Assembly: GCF_004345425.1 (NCBI RefSeq)
Contig: NZ_SLVP01000001.1
Span: 1,488,001 to 1,552,000, forward strand
Source of the DNA: Paenibacillus sp. BK033
GTDB taxonomy: Bacteria > Bacillota > Bacilli > Paenibacillales > Paenibacillaceae
Direction of reading: 5' to 3'
Length of the DNA stretch: 64,000 bases
The notes below the pieces were generated by a model. It was not told where the DNA came from. It was given only the letters and a program-made list of their open reading frames with translations, and did not search any database. Positions 8,935 through 17,605 of the stretch are shown here, piece by piece (the stretch's first letter is position 1; every line of letters begins with the position of its first letter). A program made the translations under genes and the position numbers.

Positions 8935-8993
8935 TGACTGCAAACATTTGTTCGTGTTATTCTAAGGGCATAAGAAAACAGAACAAACGTTCG
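8935..8993 (+). promoter_or_regulatory. yneA promoter with two LexA boxes
   Basis: TTGACT (8935-8940), 17 bases, TATTCT (8958-8963). One LexA box, CAAACATTTGTTCG (8941-8954), fills the spacer; a second, AGAACAAACGTTCG (8980-8993), lies over the expected start region. This places yneA under tight SOS control. Confidence 0.85.
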
Positions 8994-9006
8994 GGGAGCG
9001 ATAATC

Positions 9007-9369
9007 ATGATTATGAATCCGTCTTTTTATAAAAGTATCCATAAGGAAGAAACCGCTAAATCGTTCAAGTTACGGGCGCATCACGTTCAACGTCATGCAT
9101 TTAAGATTATTGTGTGCGCTGCAGTGTTCGTCCTTCTTTTTACGAGCTTCCTCATGATGCGTACGAATGCATCATCCGATCACATTCAAGAGGCTGCAGC
9201 GAATGAGCAGACCGTTATCGTAACGGCGGGAGACACGTTGTGGGGGATTGCAGATCGTTTTTACGAGGGGTCCAAAGACATTAGACAATACATATACAAG
9301 ATTAAGGAACGCAACCAATTAAGCTCGGTAGAGCTTCGGCCAGGACAGGTATTAATTATTCCTCGATAG
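9007..9369 (+). CDS. yneA: SOS cell-division suppressor YneA, LysM protein
   Basis: 120 residues, close to B. subtilis YneA (105). A cytoplasmic basic N-terminus, one membrane segment (32-50) and an outer LysM peptidoglycan-binding domain (69-119, with TAGDTLWGIADRFY). YneA delays septation during the SOS response. It is divergent from lexA behind two LexA boxes. The B. subtilis neighbour yneB (a resolvase-like protein) is absent; a terminator follows instead. ATG 9013 is an alternative start. Confidence 0.93.
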   Translation: MIMNPSFYKSIHKEETAKSFKLRAHHVQRHAFKIIVCAAVFVLLFTSFLMMRTNASSDHIQEAAANEQTVIVTAGDTLWGIADRFYEGSKDIRQYIYKIKERNQLSSVELRPGQVLIIPR

Positions 9370-9376
9370 GCGATAT

Positions 9377-9430
9377 AGAAAAGGACAGGTAATTCGGACA
9401 CAGGATGTTCGAAATTATCTGTCCTTTTCT
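9377..9430 (+). terminator. Intrinsic terminator of yneA
   Basis: AGAAAAGGACAG at 9377 pairs with CTGTCCTTTTCT ending at 9430, with partial pairing inside; the stem's own T-rich arm supplies the U tract. Confidence 0.75.
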
Positions 9431-9448
9431 CATTCTTCTATCATTGCC

Positions 9449-9478
9449 TTGACAATTACTCGGGATAAAAGTCAAAAT
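9449..9478 (+). promoter_or_regulatory. Probable promoter of ynzC
   Basis: A perfect TTGACA (9449-9454) is followed after 18 bases by CAAAAT (9473-9478), which matches the -10 consensus at four of six positions. Confidence 0.45.
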
Positions 9479-9518
9479 AGGTAAGAAGGATGAGTAATAA
9501 GCAAATGAGGTGAAGGCA

Positions 9519-9707
9519 GTGGAAGAAGTCATCGCGCGTATTAACGAATTATCCCGTAAAAATAAAACGGTAGGTTTGACGGAAGAAGAAATTGCGGAAC
9601 GTGCCGTGTTGCGTCAGAAATATTTGGAGAATTTCAAAAGGAATTTCCGCCAGCAGTTGGATTCCATCGAAATTGTAGACGGCGATCCTAACGATGTCGC
9701 GCATTAA
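9519..9707 (+). CDS. ynzC: DUF896 family protein YnzC
   Basis: 62 residues from the GTG at 9519, the start fitted by the AGGTGAAGG site; a GTG at 9510 has none. A small basic two-helix protein with ARINELSRKNK and a charged LTEEEIAER segment, as in YnzC. The family is widespread in Firmicutes and linked to the SOS locus in B. subtilis, with no settled function. The family's longer C-terminal tail is missing here. Confidence 0.9.
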   Translation: MEEVIARINELSRKNKTVGLTEEEIAERAVLRQKYLENFKRNFRQQLDSIEIVDGDPNDVAH

Positions 9708-9736
9708 TTAGGACATATATCCATATAGCTAGCGTT

Positions 9737-9759
9737 GGCGCCGTTCCATGAACGGCGCC
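9737..9759. other. Perfect hairpin between ynzC and the next gene
   Basis: GGCGCCGTT (9737-9745) pairs with AACGGCGCC (9751-9759) around a five-base loop. No T run follows, so it is either a weak terminator or a structured leader just ahead of the AGGAGG site at about 9773. Confidence 0.5.
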
Positions 9760-9785
9760 TGCAATATACAATAGGAGGAATTGCT

Positions 9786-10295
9786 TTGTCACGCACGTGG
9801 GAGCGCAAAGTGCGCAAAAATACGAACCAAATTAACAAAGCGCGTAAAAAGCATGGCGCATCGCAAATCGGCACTTCGGCAGCACCCAAGGTAGACCGGT
9901 ATACCGGCCGCAACTACATATTTCCGATTGTGCTTATTTTGTTGATCAGCATGTATACGGTATTCATTACGACGGATCCATCCTTTAAGCCTACAACCAT
10001 GTTCTGGGTAACGATAGGCTGCTACATTTTCCTTGCGCTGATTTTCTTCTTGCGGCGTCCTTACGTTACAATCGGCAAGGACTATATTCAAACCCGCAAA
10101 ATGACGGGGGACAAGCAGCTGCATGTATCCAACATTAAAGGGATCAGCGTGCAAAACGGTGCTGTCGTAATCATGCAGCAAAAAGGCGCGAACTGGGTAT
10201 TCTCGCGGCTGCTCAACCGTTATCCGACGGATGAGATCGGCAGCAAACTGCAGGATTTCGCCAAAACACACCATTTGCCTTTCGAACAAAAATAG
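9786..10295 (+). CDS. Uncharacterised two-helix membrane protein with PH-like tail
   Basis: 169 residues from TTG 9786, seven bases after AGGAGG; longer frames have no site. The very basic N-terminus (to about 40) is followed by two membrane segments (about 45-64 and 71-88) and a cytosolic beta-rich tail starting at PYVTIGKDYI that resembles a bacterial PH (bPH) domain. I do not recognise a named family. It is separated from the HAD gene by 18 bases, suggesting co-transcription. Confidence 0.7.
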   Translation: MSRTWERKVRKNTNQINKARKKHGASQIGTSAAPKVDRYTGRNYIFPIVLILLISMYTVFITTDPSFKPTTMFWVTIGCYIFLALIFFLRRPYVTIGKDYIQTRKMTGDKQLHVSNIKGISVQNGAVVIMQQKGANWVFSRLLNRYPTDEIGSKLQDFAKTHHLPFEQK

Positions 10296-10313
10296 AAAAA
10301 GAGTAGGAGAGTT

Positions 10314-11111
10314 ATGCGAATTATGGGGAAGCAAGCGGTACTATTTGATCTTGACGATACGCTGTTGTGGGATGATCGCAGCGTAAAAGAAGCATTTGAA
10401 GCAACATGCCAAGCCGGTGCGGAAGCTTCCGGCGTTGATCCGCAGCAGCTTGAGGAAGCCGTACGCAAAGAAGCGCGCGCTCTTTACGAGTCCTATGAGA
10501 CGTTCCCGTTCACGAAGATGATCGGGATTAACCCGTTTGAAGGACTCTGGGCGAACTTCCGCGAAGGCGAGCAGGAGGAATTCCGCAAGCTGGAGCAGCT
10601 TGCGCCGGGCTACCGCAAGGAAGCTTGGACACGCGGCCTGCGCGCGTTAGGCGTTGACAACGCAGAGCTGGGCGCAAAGCTTGCGGACCAGTTCCCTGCG
10701 GAACGCCGCAAGCGTCCGCTGGTCTACGATGAAACGTTCCGCGTGCTTGATGCCCTGAAAGGAAAATACAAGCTGCTTTTGCTCACAAACGGCTCGCCGG
10801 ATCTGCAGCGCGAGAAGCTTGCCGGCGTTCCGGAGCTGATTCCATACTTTGACCATATCATTATTTCCGGTGAGTTCGGGGAAGGCAAGCCTGCCGCGTC
10901 GATCTTCCGTCATGCCCTGGAGCGTCTCGGAATCGAGCCGGATCATGGCATTATGGTTGGCGACAAGCTGACTACCGATATTCTTGGCGCCAATACGATT
11001 GGCATGACTTCAGTATGGGTGAACCGTCATGGCGCGGTACGCAATGACGAAATCATTCCTGCGCACGAGATTGCTCATTTGGAAGAGCTGCTGCTGCTTC
11101 TTGAGCAATAA
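10314..11111 (+). CDS. HAD-superfamily hydrolase, subfamily IA
   Basis: 265 residues. Motif I DLDDTLLWDD (nucleophile in DLDD), motif II LLTNGSPD, motif III Lys in GEGKPA, motif IV GDKLTTDILG, with a helical cap between I and II. Members are small-molecule phosphatases (YjjG- or NANP-like); the substrate cannot be read. The ATG at 10314 fits the AGGAGAG site better than 10323. Confidence 0.88.
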   Translation: MRIMGKQAVLFDLDDTLLWDDRSVKEAFEATCQAGAEASGVDPQQLEEAVRKEARALYESYETFPFTKMIGINPFEGLWANFREGEQEEFRKLEQLAPGYRKEAWTRGLRALGVDNAELGAKLADQFPAERRKRPLVYDETFRVLDALKGKYKLLLLTNGSPDLQREKLAGVPELIPYFDHIIISGEFGEGKPAASIFRHALERLGIEPDHGIMVGDKLTTDILGANTIGMTSVWVNRHGAVRNDEIIPAHEIAHLEELLLLLEQ

Positions 11112-11123
11112 TGGACAAGACAA

Positions 11124-11162
11124 AGCCCCTCGCCATCGGAAGATGGAAAGAGGGGCTTTTTT
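11124..11162 (+). terminator. Intrinsic terminator after the HAD gene
   Basis: AAGCCCCTC pairs with GAGGGGCTT and is followed by eight or more T. It lies between convergent genes. Confidence 0.9.
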
Positions 11163-11173
11163 TTGAAAACGTC

Positions 11174-11713
11174 TTATTTAACGAAAGCAGGGTCTTCGAA
11201 CGGATGAGCAATCCAGCCTTCTGTCTCAATGAACAGACGTACGGCTACGATTTGGCGGTTATCCATCAATGTGAAGAAGTGAGGGATTCTCTCCGGAACG
11301 GAGATCACGTCGCCGGCTTCGAGTTCAACGTCGAAGTAACCAACTTCTTCGGTGCCTTTAATAACGAAGATGCCTTTGCCGGCCGTAATCGCGCGAACTT
11401 CATCTTCTGTATGTGTATGAACGGATTCGAATTTCTTCAGCAGTTCATCAAGGTTTGGAGTAGCATCGGATAATGTAATGATGTCCCAAGTTTTGTAACC
11501 GCGGCGAGCGGCAAGGTCCGTAATTTCAGCATTGAAAGTGGACAGAACTTCTGCCTTCTCTTCATCGGAGAGAACGAATTTCTCTTGAAGGTGCGCAGGC
11601 AATTTCGTTGCATCCCAATGTTCATAAAGAACTTCTTGCTTGTCTAAAAATTCACGAACGTTCTGTTCTCCAGAAATACGTTCATTAGTATTGCGAATGC
11701 GGATTTCAGCCAT
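11174..11713 (-). CDS. mtnD: Acireductone dioxygenase (methionine salvage)
   Basis: 179 residues from ATG 11713 (GAGGG seven bases upstream). Cupin fold with the metal ligands in HTHTEDEVR (two His and Glu) and the distal His in PERIPHFFTL. It oxidises the acireductone of the methionine salvage pathway to the 2-keto acid precursor of methionine. It is divergent from metH, pairing salvage with synthesis of methionine. No other mtn genes are in the window. Confidence 0.93.
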   Translation of the reverse strand: MAEIRIRNTNERISGEQNVREFLDKQEVLYEHWDATKLPAHLQEKFVLSDEEKAEVLSTFNAEITDLAARRGYKTWDIITLSDATPNLDELLKKFESVHTHTEDEVRAITAGKGIFVIKGTEEVGYFDVELEAGDVISVPERIPHFFTLMDNRQIVAVRLFIETEGWIAHPFEDPAFVK

Positions 11714-11755
11714 TCTCAATCCCTCTTTCCCTATAGAAATTAACTGATAAGTCCA

Positions 11756-11784
11756 ATTATATAGCAAATGTAGTCAAATGTCGA
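11756..11784 (-). promoter_or_regulatory. mtnD promoter
   Basis: Read on the - strand: TCGACA (11779-11784), 17 bases, TATAAT (11756-11761), about 40 bases before the start codon. Confidence 0.75.
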
Positions 11785-11859
11785 TGGACTGCCTTTTCAG
11801 AGTGCGGCTATTCTGTTACACTATTTGTTAATGATTTTCGGAGGAAGGGTGTACGAAAT

Positions 11860-14800
11860 TTGTTGAAACCGACCATACAAGAATTGATGCAGCAACGGAT
11901 ACTCATCCTGGACGGAGCGATGGGAACGATGATTCAGCAGGCTGATCTGACTGCTGAGGATTTTGGCGGAGAAGAGCTTGACGGCTGTAACGAAATGCTC
12001 GTATTAACGCGTCCGGACGTTATTTCGACGATCCATGAGAAGTATCTGGAAGCCGGAGCCGATATTTTGGAAACCAACACGTTTGGCGCGACAAGCGTCG
12101 TATTGGCGGAATATGACATTCCGGAAAAAGCCCGGGAAATTAACCTTGCTGCTGCCAAGCTGGCAAGGGACGCGGCGGATAAATTCTCGACACCTGACCG
12201 CCCCCGGTATGTAGCCGGCGCATTGGGGCCAACTACAAAAACGCTCTCCGTAACCGGCGGCGTTACGTTTGACGAGCTTGTAGACAGCTATTACGAACAA
12301 ACCGTTGCTTTAATCGAAGGCAACGTAGACGCGATTCTTTTGGAAACGTCGCAGGATACCTTAAACGTAAAAGCGGGAAGCATCGGGATCCGCAAGGCGT
12401 TTGAGGCTACTAACCGCGAGCTTCCGATTATGATTTCGGGTACCATTGAGCCGATGGGCACTACGCTCGCCGGTCAATCCATTGAATCCTTCTATATTTC
12501 CTTGGAACATCTGAAACCGATTTCGATCGGACTGAACTGCGCAACCGGACCCGAATTCATGCGCGACCATATCCGTTCGCTGAGCGAAATTGCCGATGCG
12601 GCTGTCAGCTGTTATCCAAACGCGGGCCTGCCGGACGAGAACGGACATTACCATGAGTCTCCTGAATCTCTTGCGCGAAAAATGTCGGCATTTGCCGAGC
12701 AGGGCTGGCTTAACATTGCGGGCGGCTGCTGCGGCACAACCCCGGCTCATATTAAAGCCTTGTACGAGACGATGGCGAATTATGCGCCGCGTACGCAGTA
12801 CGGTACTCATCCGGCTGCCGTGTCCGGTATCGATACGGTATTTATCGAGGACGACAACCGCCCGATTATGATCGGCGAGCGGACGAACATTTCCGGTTCC
12901 CGGAAATTCAAACGCCTGATCAAAGAAGGCAAGTTCGACGAGGCTTCGGAAATCGCCCGTTCCCAGGTTAAGGGAGGCGCCCATATTATCGATATCAACC
13001 TGCAGGATACGGATATCGACGAGGCGTATGCGGTACATCAATTCCTGCCTCAGGTCGTGAAGAAAATCAAAGTGCCTTTAATGCTCGACTCGACGTACGA
13101 TCATATCATCGAGCTGGGGCTGAAATATTCGCAAGGCAAGGCCATCATCAACTCGATTAACCTGGAGGACGGCGAATCGAAGTTCGAGAAGATCCTGCCG
13201 CTGATTCATCAATACGGTGCCGCGGTTGTCATGATCCTGATCGATGAGCGCGGACAGGCTGTTTCCCGCGAAGCGAAGATGGAAGTGGCCGAGCGTTCTT
13301 ATAATCTACTGGTCAATAAATACGGCATGAATCCGGAAGATATCATTTTCGACCCGAACATGTTCCCGGTAGGATCCGGCGACCCGCAGTATATCGGATC
13401 CGCCGTTGAGACGATCGAAGGCATCCGGATGATTAAAGAGAAGTTCCCGAAAGCCAAGACGATTCTGGGTCTGAGCAACATCTCGTTTGGTCTGCCTGAT
13501 GCGGGCCGCGAGGTGCTGAACTCGGTCTACCTGTACCACTGTACAAAGGCCGGACTTGACTATGCGATCGTAAATACGGAAAAGCTGGAGCGGTATGCTT
13601 CCATTCCGGAGGAAGAGCGCAAGCTGGCGGAAGATCTGATCTATAATACTAATGACGATACGCTTGCTGCTTTCGTTGCGGCATTCCGCGAGAAGAAGGT
13701 CGTGAAGAAGGAGAAGGTATCGAATCTTTCCCTCGAGGAGCGTCTTGCCTCATACATCGTGGAAGGTACGAAGGAAGGACTTATACCTGACCTCGACGAG
13801 GCGCTCAAGAAATATACGGCGCTGGAAGTTATCAACGGACCGTTGATGCGCGGGATGGAAGAAGTAGGACGTCTGTTCAACAATAACGAGCTGATCGTGG
13901 CGGAGGTTCTGCAGAGCGCCGAGGTAATGAAGGCATCGGTGGCCCATCTGGAACAGTTCATGGAAAAAAATGAAACTTCCGTGAAGGGCAAAATCATTCT
14001 GGCAACGGTTAAAGGCGATGTGCATGACATCGGTAAAAACCTTGTCGAAATTATTTTGTCGAATAACGGTTACAAAATCATTAACCTCGGCATCAAAGTA
14101 CCGCCTGAACAGCTGATTGAAGCGCAGCGCAAGGAAAATGCCGACATTATCGGCCTATCCGGTCTGCTTGTCAAATCCGCTCAACAGATGGTCGTAACCG
14201 CTCAGGATATGCGTAACGCGGGTATTTCCGCTCCAATCATGGTTGGCGGCGCAGCTCTTACGCGAAAATTCACGAAGACAAGAATCGGCCCCGAATATGA
14301 CGGCTTGACGTTGTACGCAAAGGATGCGATGGACGGTCTGGATCTCGCCAACAAGCTGATGGATAAAGAGCATCGCGGCAAAATGGAAGAGGAATTGCGG
14401 ATTTACAAAGAATCCGGCGGCGACGCGGAAGAGGAGAAAAAACCTCAGCCGCAGCTTACCCGGGTTGAGCGCTCGAAAATCTCAGTGGATGCGCCGGTCT
14501 ATATCCCGCCGGATACGGACAGACATATTCTGCGCGATGTTCCGATTCCGCATATCATTCCGTATGTGAACATGCAGATGCTGCTTGGCCATCACCTGGG
14601 CCTGAAGGGCAACGTGGATAACCTTCTTCAGGAAGGCAACGAGAAGGCCGTGCAACTGAAAGAAACCGTTGACGGGATTTTGCAGGAGGGCACAACAAAC
14701 GGTATTATTAAGGCACACGGCATGTACCGTTTCTTCCCGGCGCAATCGTCAGGCAATGATATCATCATCTATGACCCTCAGGATCATACGAAGGAGATCA

Positions 14801-15306
14801 AGCGGTTTACGTTCCCGCGCCAGCAGGTAGAACCATTCCTTTGCTTGGCGGATTATTTGAAGCCGGTGGATAGCGGCATTATGGATTATGTCGGATTCCT
14901 TGTCGTTACAGCCGGTCAAGGCGTACGGGAGCTGGCAAACGAGTGGAAGGAAAAAGGCGATTATCTCCGCTCGCACGCCTTGCAATCGGTGGCCCTAGAG
15001 GTAGCCGAGGCGATGGCGGAACGCGTCCATCATATGATGCGCGATATTTGGGGGTACCCGGATCCGGCTACAATGACGATGAAGCAGCGCTTCGGCGCGC
15101 GATATCAAGGTATTCGCGTATCCTTCGGTTATCCGGCGTGTCCAAACCTGGAAGACCAGGGACCGCTCTTCGAGCTGATGAAGCCGGAGGATATCGGCGT
15201 GGAATTGACGGAGGGCTTCATGATGGAGCCGGAAGCATCCGTATCCGCGATGGTATTCGCCCATCCGGAAGCGCAATATTTCAATGTTGAAAAAGTAGAA
15301 CGATAA
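11860..15306 (+). CDS. metH: Cobalamin-dependent methionine synthase MetH
   Basis: 1148 residues from TTG 11860, ten bases after GGAGGAAGGG. All four modules are present: homocysteine-binding barrel with zinc ligands Cys227, Cys290 and Cys291; methyl-tetrahydrofolate barrel (about 320-590); cobalamin cap and Rossmann domain with DVHDIGKN (720-727, His722 as the cobalt ligand); and the AdoMet reactivation domain (about 900-1148). It transfers the methyl group of methyl-THF to homocysteine. I saw no SAM or cobalamin riboswitch in the short upstream gap. Confidence 0.97.
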   Translation: MLKPTIQELMQQRILILDGAMGTMIQQADLTAEDFGGEELDGCNEMLVLTRPDVISTIHEKYLEAGADILETNTFGATSVVLAEYDIPEKAREINLAAAKLARDAADKFSTPDRPRYVAGALGPTTKTLSVTGGVTFDELVDSYYEQTVALIEGNVDAILLETSQDTLNVKAGSIGIRKAFEATNRELPIMISGTIEPMGTTLAGQSIESFYISLEHLKPISIGLNCATGPEFMRDHIRSLSEIADAAVSCYPNAGLPDENGHYHESPESLARKMSAFAEQGWLNIAGGCCGTTPAHIKALYETMANYAPRTQYGTHPAAVSGIDTVFIEDDNRPIMIGERTNISGSRKFKRLIKEGKFDEASEIARSQVKGGAHIIDINLQDTDIDEAYAVHQFLPQVVKKIKVPLMLDSTYDHIIELGLKYSQGKAIINSINLEDGESKFEKILPLIHQYGAAVVMILIDERGQAVSREAKMEVAERSYNLLVNKYGMNPEDIIFDPNMFPVGSGDPQYIGSAVETIEGIRMIKEKFPKAKTILGLSNISFGLPDAGREVLNSVYLYHCTKAGLDYAIVNTEKLERYASIPEEERKLAEDLIYNTNDDTLAAFVAAFREKKVVKKEKVSNLSLEERLASYIVEGTKEGLIPDLDEALKKYTALEVINGPLMRGMEEVGRLFNNNELIVAEVLQSAEVMKASVAHLEQFMEKNETSVKGKIILATVKGDVHDIGKNLVEIILSNNGYKIINLGIKVPPEQLIEAQRKENADIIGLSGLLVKSAQQMVVTAQDMRNAGISAPIMVGGAALTRKFTKTRIGPEYDGLTLYAKDAMDGLDLANKLMDKEHRGKMEEELRIYKESGGDAEEEKKPQPQLTRVERSKISVDAPVYIPPDTDRHILRDVPIPHIIPYVNMQMLLGHHLGLKGNVDNLLQEGNEKAVQLKETVDGILQEGTTNGIIKAHGMYRFFPAQSSGNDIIIYDPQDHTKEIKRFTFPRQQVEPFLCLADYLKPVDSGIMDYVGFLVVTAGQGVRELANEWKEKGDYLRSHALQSVALEVAEAMAERVHHMMRDIWGYPDPATMTMKQRFGARYQGIRVSFGYPACPNLEDQGPLFELMKPEDIGVELTEGFMMEPEASVSAMVFAHPEAQYFNVEKVER

Positions 15307-15310
15307 ATGC

Positions 15311-15372
15311 AAGCTAAGCCTCCGTAAGCTCCGGCTGGTCGACCAACCAGCCGGAGCAAGCGGGGGCTTTCA
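15311..15372 (+). terminator. Terminator after metH
   Basis: A perfect 12-bp stem GCTCCGGCTGGT with its complement is nested inside an outer AAGCC/GGCTT pairing. The T run is short. Confidence 0.7.
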
Positions 15373-15411
15373 TCCTATTTATTCATATGGTGATCTGGAG
15401 GTGGCAGCACA

Positions 15412-16341
15412 ATGGAATTATGGTTTCTGGGAACAGGCGCAGGCCGCCCGATGAAGCATCGGAATGTAACATCCATCGCACTTAAGCTGCCGGATCCGGA
15501 CTGCTCGCTTTGGATGTTTGACGCGGGTGAAGGAACCCAGCATCAATTAATGCGAACGCCGCTGAAGCTGAACAAGCTTGAAGCGTTGTTTGTTACCCAT
15601 CTGCATGGCGATCATACATACGGGATTCCGGGGCTTCTCAGCACCCGGTCCTACGTTGGCGGCAACACTCCTCTTCAGCTGTTTGGTCCTCCGGGTATCC
15701 GCGAGATGATTGAGACAGCGCTTACGTTAAGCAGTTCCCGCCTTGATTACGAAATTACTTACCATGAAGTATCCGAAGGAATCGTCTATAAAACCGAACG
15801 TTACACGGTTGAAGCTCTGCCGCTTGAGCATCGCGTTCCTTGCTTTGGCTACCGCATTACGGAATGCGAAAGCCCTGGCAAGCTGAATGTCGAGAGGCTT
15901 CAGCAGTTAGGCGTCCCGTCAGGTCCGTTGTTTGGGCGGATTAAAAAAGGGGAAGACGTTACGCTGCCTGACGGTACGGTCGTCCGAGCGGCAGACGTTG
16001 CGGGAAAACCGCAATGCGGCCGAATTATTACGATTGCGGGCGATACCAAGCCCTGCGACAACGCCTTACGACTGGCTCAAAACGCGGATTTGCTCGTGCA
16101 TGAAGCAACCTTCGCGGCGGGACAGGAAGAGAAAGCCCATCTGTACGGTCATTCTACGACTATCGAAGCGGCAACAACCGCGCGGGACGCCAACGCCAAG
16201 AGGCTGATCATGACACATTTCAGCACCAGGTTTGTCGATGAGGATCTCGCGGGCCTTGAAGAGGAAGCAAGAACGATTTTCCCGGAATCCTATGCCGCCC
16301 ATGACCTGTATCATACGGAAATTCCGAGACCCAGAGGGTAG
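15412..16341 (+). CDS. rnz: Ribonuclease Z (tRNA 3' endonuclease)
   Basis: 309 residues, as in B. subtilis (307). The metallo-beta-lactamase fold carries HLHGDH at 63-68, the flexible-arm sequence GPLFGRIKKGEDV, the AGDTKP segment and the HATFAAGQE and HFSTRF ligand motifs. It cuts tRNA precursors 3' of the discriminator base when CCA is not encoded. A TGGAGGTGG site lies upstream of the ATG. Confidence 0.96.
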   Translation: MELWFLGTGAGRPMKHRNVTSIALKLPDPDCSLWMFDAGEGTQHQLMRTPLKLNKLEALFVTHLHGDHTYGIPGLLSTRSYVGGNTPLQLFGPPGIREMIETALTLSSSRLDYEITYHEVSEGIVYKTERYTVEALPLEHRVPCFGYRITECESPGKLNVERLQQLGVPSGPLFGRIKKGEDVTLPDGTVVRAADVAGKPQCGRIITIAGDTKPCDNALRLAQNADLLVHEATFAAGQEEKAHLYGHSTTIEAATTARDANAKRLIMTHFSTRFVDEDLAGLEEEARTIFPESYAAHDLYHTEIPRPRG

Positions 16342-16441
16342 TTATCAAGCCTCCTTACAAAATCAACATGCTTCGAAAATAATCCCTTAACGGTACCGTA
16401 TTATGCTGGCCTTAAATCTGCGGCTAAGGAGATGAGGTCAG

Positions 16442-17413
16442 GTGGATACGGGAAGTCATTTGCTGTTTGGCGCAACGCTTGGCGGTCTTGCCATGCTGGA
16501 TTCGGTTATTACCGTGCATCCGGAGATCGGGTATGCGGTTCTGGCCGGAACGGTGCTTGGCAGCCACGCGCCGGATTTCGATGTCTTTGCAAGGTTAAAG
16601 GGCCAGGCTGCCTACATTCGGAACCACCGGGGGATTACGCATTCCGTGCCGGCTCCGCTTCTATGGTCCGCCGGAATCGGCGGGGCTTTCGCATGGCTGT
16701 TCGGCGTCCCGGATCATGTTCTTCTGGTTATGTTATGGACGCTTGCCGCGGTATGCTTTCATATTGTTCTGGATCTGTTCAATACGTATGGCGTTCAATG
16801 CCTCCGGCCGTTCTCCAGGAAATGGTGGCATTTGGATGCCCTTTGCCTGTTTGATCCTTATCTGTTCGGAGCCCATGCAATCGGATTGCTCTGCTGGATA
16901 CTGGGCGTTTTCCCGCCGGGGCCGATGTTTGCCTCTATATACGCCGCAACCGTGCTCTATATCGCCATACGCCTGCGGCTGCGCTGGCGGATCAAAAGAA
17001 GACTGAAGCTCCAGCTCGGCGGGGTTGCGGCCATAACGCTTGTTCCCGGCATGTCGGGCAGGAGCTGGCAGTTTACGGCCGATTGCGGGGATTGCTATCG
17101 CACAGGCACCGTAACCGGCGTCGGGATCCGTCTGGAGTCAACCGTGCTCAAATATGAACCAGGCGAACATGCGCCGGCTGTAAAAGCCGCATTGGAGGCC
17201 GACGGGGTAAAAGCGTTCCTTGGATTTGCCGAGCAGGTGCATCTGCAGGTGGAGGAAAAACAGGACGGCTACGAGGTCTCCTGGAAAGACGTACGGTTCT
17301 GGCGGGACAATCAAATGGCTTTTGGCGTTGACGTCCAACTGGACCGGGACATGAAGGTGCTTGGCCATCATGTCGGCTGGAGCAAGCGCTCCTGGGAATC
17401 TCCTCATGTATAA
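16442..17413 (+). CDS. Membrane-bound metal-dependent hydrolase (YfhP/YdjM-like, DUF457)
   Basis: 323 residues from GTG 16442. The family signature is clear: an N-terminal His (GSHLLFGA), SHAPDFDVF and RNHRGITHS, which supply metal ligands, across several membrane helices in residues 1-190. The soluble C-terminal part (about 190-323) is typical of YfhP proteins. Biochemical activity has not been established for the family. Confidence 0.85.
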   Translation: MDTGSHLLFGATLGGLAMLDSVITVHPEIGYAVLAGTVLGSHAPDFDVFARLKGQAAYIRNHRGITHSVPAPLLWSAGIGGAFAWLFGVPDHVLLVMLWTLAAVCFHIVLDLFNTYGVQCLRPFSRKWWHLDALCLFDPYLFGAHAIGLLCWILGVFPPGPMFASIYAATVLYIAIRLRLRWRIKRRLKLQLGGVAAITLVPGMSGRSWQFTADCGDCYRTGTVTGVGIRLESTVLKYEPGEHAPAVKAALEADGVKAFLGFAEQVHLQVEEKQDGYEVSWKDVRFWRDNQMAFGVDVQLDRDMKVLGHHVGWSKRSWESPHV

Positions 17414-17421
17414 ACGGCTGC

Positions 17422-17452
17422 CCGCCCCTTTCCGGGGGCGGTTTTTTTAATT
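17422..17452 (+). terminator. Intrinsic terminator after the YfhP-like gene
   Basis: A GC-rich stem (CCGCCCC with GGGGGCGG) around a short loop is followed by seven T. Confidence 0.85.
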
Positions 17453-17539
17453 CTCACAATAGACATGGATTAGAATGTTCCGAAATAAAACGCGTTCGCC
17501 CAAGCCGCTATGCCTTGCGATCGCCAAAATATGTCTTCC

Positions 17540-17571
17540 TTGAACCCTCTAGCCAATCGAACAAATATTCG
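17540..17571 (+). promoter_or_regulatory. Candidate mrfA promoter with a near-consensus LexA box
   Basis: TTGAAC at 17540-17545 is a possible -35. At 17558-17571 the sequence CGAACAAATATTCG differs from CGAAC-N4-GTTCG at one base. It lies 35 bases before the mrfA ATG and would overlap the -10 region. SOS control is inferred. Confidence 0.5.
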
Positions 17572-17605
17572 CTAAACTGTTGGTATCAAGGGGTGACGGA
17601 CGTCT

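Noticed and set aside
11714..11859. Possible SAM or cobalamin riboswitch before metH
   Set aside because: The gap is under 150 bases, is shared with the mtnD promoter, and shows none of the conserved riboswitch blocks.
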